DNA of 35,130 nucleotides from a virus. Positions 7,256 through 13,222 of the stretch are shown here, one piece after another (the first letter of the stretch is position 1; each line of letters opens with the position of its first letter). The notes under the pieces were generated by a model, which saw nothing but the letters and a program-made list of their open reading frames with translations, searched no databases and was not told the origin of the DNA. A program made the translations under genes and the position numbers. The DNA lies in IMG/VR virus record IMGVR_UViG_3300031578_000179, positions 1-35,130 of that record; one strand, written 5' to 3'.

Positions 7256-7834
7256 CTATATCCCGAATCCATTAATGACTTCTTTGTTTTCGTCATCATC
7301 GATCCCGATATACCTGAAAGTTACTTTAATGTTCCGGTGATTCAACAGGTTAGAGATCCTTTCAATACTGACCCCCTGCATACGCAAGTGGTAGCCAAAG
7401 GTTTTTCTAAGTGTATGACCCCCAACTTTATGCTTGATCCCAACTTCCCGGCACCACTCATTAATTAACTGATAGGCTCTTATCCTGGTAATTGCTTTAT
7501 TCTTTTTTGATTTCTCGTTAGTGAATAGGTATTGATCCAGGTTAAATATACCGGTCTTTTCCAGGAAATAGTTTAAGGCCTCTTTGATCTGCTTATTGAA
7601 GAAAACTCTCCGGGTCTTTCCGGTCTTTTGCTCTTTGATATCTAAATGATCTTTTAGATTCCCCTGGTCATCTTTGACGTTTGCAAGTTTCAGGGATAAT
7701 ATATCCCCAATCCTCAGGCCGGAGTTAATACCAAAGACAAAAAGTAAATAATCCCGGGGATTTTTCTGTCGGTATAAATTCCCCCGGATCTGCTTTATTT
7801 GATTTTCTGATCTGATCGGTTCAACGATATTCAT
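7256..7834 (-). CDS. Tyrosine recombinase, catalytic domain only
   Basis: A 192-aa phage-integrase-family protein. The catalytic residues are in order: Arg41 (GLRIGD), a Lys near 70-73, His140 and Arg143 (GGHTLRKTF), His166 (LLNHRN) and the nucleophile Tyr175 (TFRYIG). It lacks the N-terminal arm-binding and core-binding domains of lambda-type integrases, like small FimB/XerC-like proteins. I choose the ATG at 7834 because GGGGGGT lies 10 nt upstream; an earlier ATG at 7852 has no site. A promoter lies at 7877-7905. It probably integrates the phage or resolves circular multimers; which is not shown. Confidence 0.88.
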   Translation of the reverse strand: MNIVEPIRSENQIKQIRGNLYRQKNPRDYLLFVFGINSGLRIGDILSLKLANVKDDQGNLKDHLDIKEQKTGKTRRVFFNKQIKEALNYFLEKTGIFNLDQYLFTNEKSKKNKAITRIRAYQLINEWCREVGIKHKVGGHTLRKTFGYHLRMQGVSIERISNLLNHRNIKVTFRYIGIDDDENKEVINGFGI

Positions 7835-7858
7835 AAATTTTTTACCCCCCATATTTTG

Positions 7859-7911
7859 TTTAATCTATCTAACCAAATTATAATATAGGTTAAACAAAAA
7901 AGCAAGTATCC
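7859..7911. repeat. 53-bp direct repeat, copy 1 (overlaps recombinase promoter)
   Basis: Bases 7859-7911 and 8221-8273 align without gaps at 45 of 53 positions. Both begin TTTAAT(C/T)TATCTAAC, share TAATATAGGT in the middle and end TATCC. This copy contains the -10 and -35 of the recombinase promoter on the minus strand. Confidence 0.85.
7877..7905 (-). promoter_or_regulatory. Promoter of the recombinase gene
   Basis: On the minus strand: TTGCTT (7900-7905), 17-bp spacer, perfect TATAAT (7877-7882). It lies within the first 53-bp repeat. The second copy of the repeat has a degraded -10 (TTACGAT), so only this copy looks like an active promoter. Confidence 0.6.
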
Positions 7912-8089
7912 TATCAAAATAAATTCAAGTATCCTGTAACCCTTATTTTATATGGCTTTTTGTATTATACAGATTAGACATTGTGTTAAATACAAATCTT
8001 TCCGGACCACACCAAAAAAGAAGATTCACACCACACCACACCGAGAAACGAAAAAAATCTTATAGCCCTTTTTAACCTGTTTTTTGGAC

Positions 8090-8129
8090 CGAGCCACACC
8101 GATAAGATCGAGCCACACCGAGCCACACC
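8090..8129. repeat. CGAGCCACACC direct repeats
   Basis: Perfect 11-bp copies start at 8090, 8109 and 8119, the latter two overlapping by one base; a fourth is at 8332-8342. A GATAAG follows the first and third copies. The GC-rich motif stands out from its AT-rich surroundings, which suggests protein binding sites. Confidence 0.8.
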
Positions 8130-8220
8130 GATAAGCGAAAAACAAGATCCTGTAACCGTTGAAAACAAACGATTTTATTTTTCTTATTTTTGACCTTTTT
8201 TCACTTTTCAAAATATTATA

Positions 8221-8273
8221 TTTAATTTATCTAACAAAATCGTAATATAGGTCAAATAAAAAAACAAATATCC
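8221..8273. repeat. 53-bp direct repeat, copy 2
   Basis: Second copy of the repeat described at 7859-7911, 85% identical, 362 bp away and in the same orientation. Confidence 0.85.
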
Positions 8274-8299
8274 CTTTTTTTTTATTCTTATATATCCCC

Positions 8300-8324
8300 A
8301 AAAGATACTTTTGTTAAATAAAAA
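8300..8324. repeat. 25-bp inverted repeat, left arm
   Basis: Pairs with 8493-8517 at 24 of 25 positions. The arm contains AAAGATACTTTTGTTAA. The two arms are separated by 168 bp. Confidence 0.85.
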
Positions 8325-8492
8325 ATGACCCCGAGCCACACCAACGAATTAAGATATACTAACCCTCACAGCGTTTTTATTTTTTAACTCTTTCCATATT
8401 ATACATAAGACCAATTAAATCAAATAAGAAATAAATGCCTGATCCCGGTTTTTAAGAAAATCTTACACTCTATTTTCCGGCCTTAACTGGCC

Positions 8493-8517
8493 TTTTTACT
8501 TAACAAAAGTATCTTTT
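8493..8517. repeat. 25-bp inverted repeat, right arm
   Basis: Reverse complement of 8300-8324 with one mismatch. Contains AACAAAAGTATCTTTT, so it also carries the AAGTATC box seen elsewhere in this region. Confidence 0.85.
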
Positions 8518-8558
8518 TAAATCTTTAATTTCCTTATGGTCATCCTTTTTTTTAATTT

Positions 8559-8762
8559 TCATTTTTTTAACCTCACAATCACCTTTTCAACTATCTCACT
8601 GCTAATTAAATTCATGGCCCCACACCTGGGGCATTTAACTTCAATTATTTTTGCCTTATTGGTAATCATATTAAATCCAGGCATTCCACTAGCCAATTTT
8701 CTATTACAAGGTTCTCCCCGATATGTTCCCTTACACCTTATCTCTTCCTCTTTTATTTTAAT
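8559..8762 (-). CDS. Com-like zinc-finger protein with a non-standard start
   Basis: An open frame of about 67 codons whose product has the pattern of the Mu Com family: IRCKGTYRGEPCNRKLA, then IIEVKCPRCGAMNLI, with Cys at residues 10, 19, 44 and 47. In Mu, Com is an RNA-binding translational activator of mom. No ATG, GTG or TTG lies ahead of the first Cys; the frame opens after TGA at 8763-8765, leaving ATT (8762) or ATA (8756) as start. The ATA is 7 nt after AGGTG. I set the start at ATT with low certainty. It follows the nuclease-like gene (stop 8784). A 20-codon frame overlaps its stop as ATGA and is too short to support. Confidence 0.55.
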   Translation of the reverse strand: MKIKEEEIRCKGTYRGEPCNRKLASGMPGFNMITNKAKIIEVKCPRCGAMNLISSEIVEKVIVRLKK

Positions 8763-8783
8763 TCACCTACTTTAATTAGTTAA

Positions 8784-9035
8784 TCATTCCCACCCGGGGA
8801 TCAACCCGCTATATTTTTCTATTTCTTTATAGGTTATTATTTCTTCAAAATCTATTCCCAGATCATCACATAGAAATTTAATCATTTCTCCGTTGGCTTT
8901 ATCCCTTGCATATTTATCAGGGATTATAAATTTTAATCTCTTAAATTCTTCCGGATAATATTTCTTGAATCTCCTCAGCTTTGTTTTATCAACTGGTCTG
9001 GAATAGCCCTTTACCTCAATTATTGTTATTTCCAT
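8784..9035 (-). CDS. PDDEXK-like nuclease fragment (DUF1064-like C-terminal half)
   Basis: An 83-aa protein beginning MEITIIEVKGYSRPVDKTKLRRFKKYYP. The IEVKGY strand is the E-x-K half of a restriction-endonuclease-like active site as seen in DUF1064-type phage nucleases, which are normally longer with an N-terminal half carrying the first acidic residue. That half is absent, and the start has a good AGGAGAAGTG site, so it is either a truncated nuclease or a small stand-alone member. It closes a run of small coupled genes downstream of the replication genes. Family resemblance is from memory of the motif, not a search. Confidence 0.5.
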   Translation of the reverse strand: MEITIIEVKGYSRPVDKTKLRRFKKYYPEEFKRLKFIIPDKYARDKANGEMIKFLCDDLGIDFEEIITYKEIEKYSGLIPGWE

Positions 9036-9040
9036 TTAAT

Positions 9041-9265
9041 TCACTTCTCCTTTTTATCTTTACTTTCTTCCAGGCTTTTTTTGTATTTATAAATCTCAAA
9101 AAAATCTACTGCCGATAAATCCTTTACAGAAACATAAGGTCCGGGTGAACCACCAACAAATGTACCTTTTCTATTTTCTATAATAACTAAACGCCAATCA
9201 AGACTATTTTCTAATTTATCATTCGTAACTACTGCATTAAGAATTTCTATGCTTTGTTTATTCAT
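9041..9265 (-). CDS. Hypothetical protein, 74 aa
   Basis: Starts MNKQSIEILNAVV and includes LENSLDWRLVIIENRKGTFVGGSPGPYVSV, a beta-rich segment with a Gly/Pro turn, then a Lys/Glu-rich tail. No family recognised. Its start overlaps the stop of the upstream gene by 4 bp (ATGA-type), so it is translationally coupled within the small-gene run. Confidence 0.65.
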   Translation of the reverse strand: MNKQSIEILNAVVTNDKLENSLDWRLVIIENRKGTFVGGSPGPYVSVKDLSAVDFFEIYKYKKSLEESKDKKEK

Positions 9266-9564
9266 TTAATCACTTCCCTTAAAATTTCTATAATTGATTT
9301 ATACAACTTTCTACCCATATTCCCGAATAATCTATCAATCGAATATCCCATTTCCTTTTTAAGCAAATCATTAATTTTATCAAAATCTTCCTTTTCAATA
9401 GGCAAAAAAACATCTTCGGGATATGGATTTTCCTTTTCCAAAAATTGAATTAATTCTCCCTCGATCTTCTCCCCACGTTTTAGAAGCTTAATAGTATCAT
9501 TGGCATTATCGGAATTCATTACTAAAGAATGTTTGAGCCACTCTATCGCTTTTTTAGTATTCAT
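9262..9564 (-). CDS. Hypothetical phage protein, 100 aa
   Basis: An alpha-helical protein with an unusual central loop, FLEKENPYPEDVFLPI, followed by a GYSIDRLFGNMGRKL segment. No enzymatic motif is visible and I cannot name a family with confidence. Its start overlaps the stop of the upstream gene (9561), and its stop overlaps the downstream start (9265), so three genes are tightly coupled. Confidence 0.65.
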   Translation of the reverse strand: MNTKKAIEWLKHSLVMNSDNANDTIKLLKRGEKIEGELIQFLEKENPYPEDVFLPIEKEDFDKINDLLKKEMGYSIDRLFGNMGRKLYKSIIEILREVIK

Positions 9565-9755
9565 ATAATCTTTCCCTCTAATCCTTTAATTTTATTTTTC
9601 AGGTCTATTGCAGTATCACTATTATCTTGCAATTTCCTTAACATTTTTTTCCATTTCCTAATTTTATTTTTTTCTCGGTGGTTGTTCTGTATATACTTAG
9701 CGCAACTCTCTTTATTCCGGCCTGTCTTTCCGGCTCCTCCACCTTGTACTTTCAT
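9561..9755 (-). CDS. Hypothetical small basic protein, 64 aa
   Basis: Begins MKVQGGGAGKTGRNKE with a consensus AAAGGAG site upstream. The rest is a basic helix (REKNKIRKWKKMLRKL). GGAGKTG resembles a P-loop superficially, but nothing else of an ATPase is present. Possibly nucleic-acid binding. It begins the coupled run 9755 to 9041, just downstream of the helicase loader. Confidence 0.5.
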   Translation of the reverse strand: MKVQGGGAGKTGRNKESCAKYIQNNHREKNKIRKWKKMLRKLQDNSDTAIDLKNKIKGLEGKII

Positions 9756-9784
9756 ACTATCTCCTTTCTTTATTTAAAAAGACT

Positions 9785-10351
9785 TTATTTTATTTTTTCC
9801 TTTAATAATTTTTTCCCTTTTACTTTAGTACCATCAAGAAGCCTACCATATCTTTCTATCATATATTCCTCGCTATAGCCTTTCTGGTTATTTTCCAGTT
9901 CAAAAATCCCAGTCAATTTCTCCGGATGATTTCTTCTCCTCTTCATAATAGGATACAGTTTTATAAACTCCTTTTTTATCCATTTTTCTTCTTTAACTGG
10001 AGTATCACATATCTTTACCCAACCACCCAGCGCCTCCGCTACTGAGCCTATTATTGGGTTTTCAGGAAAGGACACAGACATATACCCATCATATCTTTCT
10101 ATCTTCTCTTTTAGAATTAACCAGGCAATCTCTGCTTCATCTTCAATATTCCCTTCAATCATCTCTATAATTTCAGATATCTTGGGGAAGAATTTCAATT
10201 CCCGGATAGACTTAACTACCGCTTTTTTTATTTCTATATCAGAATAACCTTTTAATATATCCCAATATATTTTTGCTCTGCCCTCACTCACTTTTTCCCC
10301 AAAGGCAGATTCTAAACTATTTAAACTTTGTATAAATAATTTTTTATCCAT
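9785..10351 (-). CDS. Putative replicative helicase loader
   Basis: A 188-aa protein whose N-terminal half (SLNSLESAFGEKVSEGRAKI, then a run of helices ending FFPKISEIIEMI) resembles the loader/inhibitor family of Gram-positive phages such as SPP1 G39P: helical bundle followed by a disordered, basic C-terminal tail. It lies 13 bp downstream of the initiator-like gene, the usual arrangement in phages that recruit host DnaB/DnaC. No ATPase motif is present, unlike DnaC. No polymerase, primase or helicase gene is in the genome, so replication must depend on host enzymes. The start has an AAAGGAG site. Confidence 0.6.
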   Translation of the reverse strand: MDKKLFIQSLNSLESAFGEKVSEGRAKIYWDILKGYSDIEIKKAVVKSIRELKFFPKISEIIEMIEGNIEDEAEIAWLILKEKIERYDGYMSVSFPENPIIGSVAEALGGWVKICDTPVKEEKWIKKEFIKLYPIMKRRRNHPEKLTGIFELENNQKGYSEEYMIERYGRLLDGTKVKGKKLLKEKIK

Positions 10352-10363
10352 TTTACTCCTTTC

Positions 10364-11206
10364 TTAATCCACATCATCAAGCCGATGGTCCGTTTCTATT
10401 TTTTCTTCTAGGCTCTTACCTCGGTCTATTACCTCTTTATAAAATCTCGGATAGTGTTTTCGTAAACTGGCTGGACACAGAATATTTTTAGCCCAGAATT
10501 TATCTTCTACTACCCAGTCTATTATCTTTTTTATTTCATTAGGTTTGGCTTTATCCATACGAATAAGATAATCCATGTCTTTACACCAGGATTGTATTTG
10601 AGATTCATCTCTTTTCTGGATACTCTTATTATTTTCTCTTATCTTACCTTCAAAATATAAAGTTAATTGATACACCACCGCCTCTTTATCAAAAGAGGCT
10701 TTACTTAGTGTCTTTTCTTTTGTATTATTTTCTTTTGTTAGTTTTCTTTTGTATGCCCCTTTTTTGGTGACACTTCCTATCCCCTTTTTTGGTGATACCC
10801 TATCCCCTTTTTTGGTGATAGTCCCCTTTTTTGGTGATAGTCCCCATTTATCTGAATCCTTTTGTATTCCGTAGTTACAGACTGTAATATCCCCTTTTTT
10901 GGTGATAGTTTTTATTATTAAATTCTTTTTCAATAATTGATTTAAAATACCCCATATTTTTCTTCTATTAATACCAGTAAATTTTTCAAATTGTGAATGT
11001 GATATTCGATCCATTTTCTTTTTAGCCAACATTCCACTTTTATCTTTATATGGCTTTCCATCTTTTAAATCACAATATCCCCAAGTTTGCCTGAATATTG
11101 CCATCATCACTTGCCATTCTCTACCGGATAAATGGGTTTTCATTAATGAATCTATTAATTTATTAGCTATATCAACGTGACCATCTTCTCTTTGGGGATT
11201 TGCCAT
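10364..11206 (-). CDS. Replication initiator (phage O-like) containing origin iterons
   Basis: A 280-aa protein. Residues 10-100 resemble the winged-helix N-terminal domain of lambda O-type initiators (DIANKLIDSLMKTHLSGREWQ, then FEKFTGINRRKIWGILNQLLKK). Residues 100-165 form a Lys-rich linker made of ITKKG and SPKKG units, and the C-terminal 110 residues (about 180-265) are DnaD-like helices. The linker is encoded by five 17-bp iterons (10756-10907), just as lambda ori lies inside gene O. The next gene is the helicase loader. The start has an AGGAGAT site. Initiator role is inferred from domain resemblance plus embedded iterons. Confidence 0.75.
   Translation of the reverse strand: MANPQREDGHVDIANKLIDSLMKTHLSGREWQVMMAIFRQTWGYCDLKDGKPYKDKSGMLAKKKMDRISHSQFEKFTGINRRKIWGILNQLLKKNLIIKTITKKGDITVCNYGIQKDSDKWGLSPKKGTITKKGDRVSPKKGIGSVTKKGAYKRKLTKENNTKEKTLSKASFDKEAVVYQLTLYFEGKIRENNKSIQKRDESQIQSWCKDMDYLIRMDKAKPNEIKKIIDWVVEDKFWAKNILCPASLRKHYPRFYKEVIDRGKSLEEKIETDHRLDDVD
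10756..10907. repeat. Five 17-bp iterons: candidate replication origin
   Basis: CCCCTTTTTTGGTGA(T/C)A starts at 10756, 10781, 10804, 10823 and 10891. Four copies are identical and the first has one change. All point the same way. The flank beyond 10907 is very AT-rich (10907-10955), as expected of a DNA unwinding element. The copies fall in two different reading frames of the host gene (TKKG three times, SPKKG twice), so DNA sequence rather than protein is being conserved. Confidence 0.8.
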
Positions 11207-11234
11207 GGTTTAAAAATCTCCTCTAAACTCCTTT

Positions 11235-11440
11235 TATTTTCGGAGGGCAGGCCGAAACATTTTAAAACCCACCCCCTTTCTAACCTAAACACCCCACATG
11301 ATAACCGGGAAGTTAGCCCCTAATAACATATACATCACCTACCTTAAATCAGCCCTGCCCTACTTCTCAAGGTTTTTATATCGTAGGGCAGGGAACGGCA
11401 ATCCGGAGAACTCCGGAGAAGTAAGCCGGATTACCGGGAT
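11235..11440. other. Non-coding region with clustered hairpins upstream of the initiator gene
   Basis: The 244 bp between the initiator start and the next small gene hold a perfect 11-bp stem (CCCTGCCCTAC at 11363-11373 with GTAGGGCAGGG at 11393-11403), a perfect CCGGAG/CTCCGG hairpin with a 2-nt loop (about 11413-11426), a surrounding AATCCGG/CCGGATT pair and a TTTCGG/CCGAAA pair near 11238-11257. None is followed by a U run on the minus strand, so they do not look like terminators. They may be leader RNA structure or origin structure. Confidence 0.65.
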
Positions 11441-11450
11441 TCAATTCCTT

Positions 11451-11528
11451 TTATTTCTTCTTCTTAAAGACTAAATATATGATGATTACCACTACTGCTA
11501 TAATTCCTATGATCCAACCCCATTCCAT
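11451..11528 (-). CDS. Micro-membrane peptide, 25 aa
   Basis: ATG at 11528 with a perfect AAAGGAGGTGA site upstream. The product MEWGWIIGIIAVVVIIIYLV plus FKKKK is one transmembrane helix with a basic cytoplasmic end. No family assigned. It is the third of three consecutive tiny membrane peptides. The ribosome binding site is the strongest evidence that it is translated. Confidence 0.7.
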   Translation of the reverse strand: MEWGWIIGIIAVVVIIIYLVFKKKK

Positions 11529-11598
11529 ATTATTCACCTCCTTTTTTATAGAAATACGATAATTTTTTATAGTATTTCTAATATTTATCGCAAAATAA

Positions 11599-11733
11599 TT
11601 ATAGTTCCATAACTCTATCCACAACCCAATCCCACACTCTAAGCAATAAACTATATAGTATTTCGGGAATCACCAACAAAATAAAAGCCAGAACTATAAT
11701 TCCATATTCCCAAAATGTCCATTTTGTTTTCAT
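11599..11733 (-). CDS. Small membrane protein, 44 aa
   Basis: ATG at 11733, overlapping the stop of the preceding 22-aa frame as ATGA, and TAA at 11599. The product has one hydrophobic helix (YGIIVLAFILLVIPEILYSL) followed by a Trp/Arg/Asp amphipathic tail. The coupling by ATGA supports translation. Function unknown; size and topology would fit a holin-like, antiholin-like or regulatory membrane peptide. Confidence 0.55.
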   Translation of the reverse strand: MKTKWTFWEYGIIVLAFILLVIPEILYSLLLRVWDWVVDRVMEL

Positions 11734-11798
11734 CTTAAAAATACCCAGTAAAACAACACCATTATTGCCGAGCCAATTAGGTATTCTATAAATGTCAT
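11730..11798 (-). CDS. Micro-membrane peptide, 22 aa
   Basis: ATG at 11798, 8 nt after a GGGGG stretch, ending in the ATGA overlap with the 44-aa protein. The product MTFIEYLIGSAIMVLFYWVF plus LR is a single hydrophobic helix. It may be a leader peptide coupling translation of the next gene. Confidence is limited by its length. Confidence 0.45.
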   Translation of the reverse strand: MTFIEYLIGSAIMVLFYWVFLR

Positions 11799-11810
11799 CT
11801 TATTTGCCCC

Positions 11811-12356
11811 CTAAAAAATTCTTTGCTGGACTTTAGCTATCCTCTTATATGACATATCAATATATTCTTGTTTTATCAGCCAAGATAATATTCTTACATT
11901 ATGAAAACCACCGGGCAACAATAACCATAATTTTCTACGTTTAAATCCTTTTATCATTGGCGCACAATAATCAAGCCACAAAACATTATCGGTATGTTTA
12001 GTAGCATAGGTTCGTATTAAAGTTCTCAATACTACATCAGCCGTAAAAGGCATTTGTATTTTATATTTTTCTGTTTTAATTTTCCTCATTAGATTATAGG
12101 GGGGATCAAGTAGCATCCAATCCCAATCTCTATTATCATTCTTTAAAAAATCCTTTACATTTATTCGTTTGGTAGCATTGATGTGTTCTATATCAATTCT
12201 TTCTTCTCCAATTTCACTTTGACCGGAGAATAAATGCAGAACTTTACCATAAATAGTAGCTTCTATAATTTTTTTTACAGTAGGAGTAAATGCCCCGGGA
12301 TACCCCGTAATATTAAAGCCCATCCCAGTAACTTCTATATCAAAATTTTTATTCAT
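11811..12356 (-). CDS. Putative DNA methyltransferase (DPPY motif)
   Basis: A 181-aa protein with a probable catalytic motif DPPY at residues 84-87 (WMLLDPPYNL) and an AdoMet-binding-like segment VLHLFSGQSEIGEERIDIE at 39-57. This fits a small orphan N6-adenine methyltransferase; I see no clear target-recognition domain and no restriction endonuclease beside it. Phages use such enzymes to evade restriction or to time replication. Its start overlaps the upstream stop as ATGA (12353-12356). Cytosine or RNA methylation cannot be excluded from the motif alone. Confidence 0.65.
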   Translation of the reverse strand: MNKNFDIEVTGMGFNITGYPGAFTPTVKKIIEATIYGKVLHLFSGQSEIGEERIDIEHINATKRINVKDFLKNDNRDWDWMLLDPPYNLMRKIKTEKYKIQMPFTADVVLRTLIRTYATKHTDNVLWLDYCAPMIKGFKRRKLWLLLPGGFHNVRILSWLIKQEYIDMSYKRIAKVQQRIF

Positions 12357-12538
12357 TTAGGCATAGTTTCCTTTTGAATCTTTTTATAATTTCTTCTTCT
12401 TAGATATTCCCATAACTTTAAAAGTTTAATATCGTTCTCTTTAATAAATTCCTTTAATTCTTTTAAATTTCTGCGGAATTTACTTTTTCTTGCCAAACCT
12501 CTTTTTATATTTTTTCTTTGATATACGCCACTCGTCAT
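12353..12538 (-). CDS. Hypothetical small basic protein, 61 aa
   Basis: MTSGVYQRKNIKRGLARKSK, then a basic helix with LKLLKLWEYLRRRNYKKI. It is coupled at both ends by 4-bp overlaps (12535-12538 upstream, 12353-12356 downstream). Lys and Arg make up a large part of the protein, suggesting nucleic-acid binding. No family recognised. Confidence 0.55.
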   Translation of the reverse strand: MTSGVYQRKNIKRGLARKSKFRRNLKELKEFIKENDIKLLKLWEYLRRRNYKKIQKETMPK

Positions 12539-12717
12539 TTTTTACTCCCAGTTATTTTTTCAATTACTTTTCTCTTTATTTTTTCCAATAAAGTTAGCGC
12601 ACATATTTTATGGTAAAGCCTATGATCATGCATAACCATATCGTCTATACTAAGGATCTTTTCCCCGCATCTGAAGCATATCCAGGCAAGGCCTTCTTGT
12701 AATCTGTATTTTTTCAT
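12535..12717 (-). CDS. Small zinc-finger-like protein, 60 aa
   Basis: Contains CFRCGEKI at residues 14-21 and HDHRLYHKIC at 30-39, giving C-x2-C plus H/C ligands, a LIM- or treble-clef-like pattern, followed by a basic C-terminal helix. Likely a structural zinc site and possible DNA or protein binding. It precedes the basic 61-aa gene and the methyltransferase in a coupled set. Confidence 0.6.
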   Translation of the reverse strand: MKKYRLQEGLAWICFRCGEKILSIDDMVMHDHRLYHKICALTLLEKIKRKVIEKITGSKK

Positions 12718-12718
12718 T

Positions 12719-13150
12719 TCAATCCTCCAATATATAGACCTCTACCGGTTCGATTCCCCATTTTTTAGCTTCTCCATAATCTTCTTTGTAGATATCCAAA
12801 TTCCAAAAGTCAAAATGCAGGTTCTTCTCGGTAAAATATCCTGTATCCTCGACCGAGAAATAACCAATATTTTTAATATAAATTTTTTGGCCTAATTTCA
12901 AAGGACTTTTGACCTGCCATTTATCATCGATCCAGTCCACATTGATGGCCACCACTCCCTCTCTTACCGGTGTCATCGTTGCGGTATAGCCATCATTCCA
13001 TTTTTTGGCAATACAGTCAGGATGCCGGGAGTAGGCCGTCGAGGTCATGATAAAATATTTTATCTCTTCCCCATTCCCTTGTTTTGGTATAGCCATATAA
13101 ATTATCAGAATCAATATTATAATTTCAATTAAGATTATCAATTTTTTCAT
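12719..13150 (-). CDS. 3D-domain (MltA-like) cell-wall-active protein with N-terminal anchor
   Basis: A 143-aa protein: a hydrophobic signal/anchor at residues 3-20 and then a 3D domain with the three hallmark Asp-containing strands VAINVDWID (66-74), FSVEDTG (98-104) and HFDFWNLDI (112-120), as in the C-terminal domain of MltA-like lytic transglycosylases. I choose ATG at 13150, which has GGAG 6 nt upstream, rather than the TTG at 13162. It lies beside lipoprotein genes rather than with the endolysin, so it may act on the wall at entry or in lysogeny, or assist lysis. Confidence 0.75.
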   Translation of the reverse strand: MKKLIILIEIIILILIIYMAIPKQGNGEEIKYFIMTSTAYSRHPDCIAKKWNDGYTATMTPVREGVVAINVDWIDDKWQVKSPLKLGQKIYIKNIGYFSVEDTGYFTEKNLHFDFWNLDIYKEDYGEAKKWGIEPVEVYILED

Positions 13151-13167
13151 TGTTATCTCCAAATTTG

Positions 13168-13207
13168 CCTACCCTGGTAGTATTACCCCATACCATCCCA
13201 GGGTAGG
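13168..13207 (-). other. Intergenic RNA hairpin
   Basis: A perfect 10-bp stem, CCTACCCTGG (13168-13177) with CCAGGGTAGG (13198-13207), enclosing 20 nt that can form a smaller stem. It lies between the 132-aa lipoprotein stop and the 3D-protein start. There is no U run after it on either strand, so a terminator is unlikely; a processing or mRNA-stabilising hairpin is possible. Confidence 0.6.
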
Positions 13208-13222
13208 TCATTGTTTCATTTT

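Larger units (their letters stand above)
7912..8558. other. Repeat-rich non-coding control or attachment region
   Basis: About 650 bp without a credible gene. It holds the second 53-bp repeat (8221-8273), four copies of CGAGCCACACC (8090, 8109, 8119, 8332), extra CACACC runs (8004-8043), several AAGTATC(C/T) boxes (7904, 7929, 8300 inverted, 8508) and a long inverted repeat (8300-8324 with 8493-8517). Short open frames across the CACACC runs have repetitive, unnatural translations. The location directly upstream of the recombinase suits attP or its control region. Confidence 0.75.

Noticed and set aside
7202-7468. An 88-codon plus-strand frame opposite the recombinase
   Set aside because: It mirrors the recombinase coding sequence, has no ribosome site and no recognisable protein features.
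7986-8211. Two overlapping minus-strand frames of about 60 codons in the CACACC repeat region
   Set aside because: Both are built from the DNA repeats (recurring GVARCGS-like residues) and lack credible starts; the repeats are better explained as binding sites.
8090-8342. CRISPR-like array
   Set aside because: The 11-bp copies are irregularly spaced, two overlap by a base, and there are no spacers of constant length.
8536-8775. A 79-codon plus-strand hydrophobic frame
   Set aside because: It is antisense to the Com-like frame, whose four-Cys pattern is far more specific.
9561-9755. P-loop ATPase suggested by GGAGKTG
   Set aside because: The protein is 64 aa, the motif is at the very N-terminus and there is no Walker B or surrounding fold.
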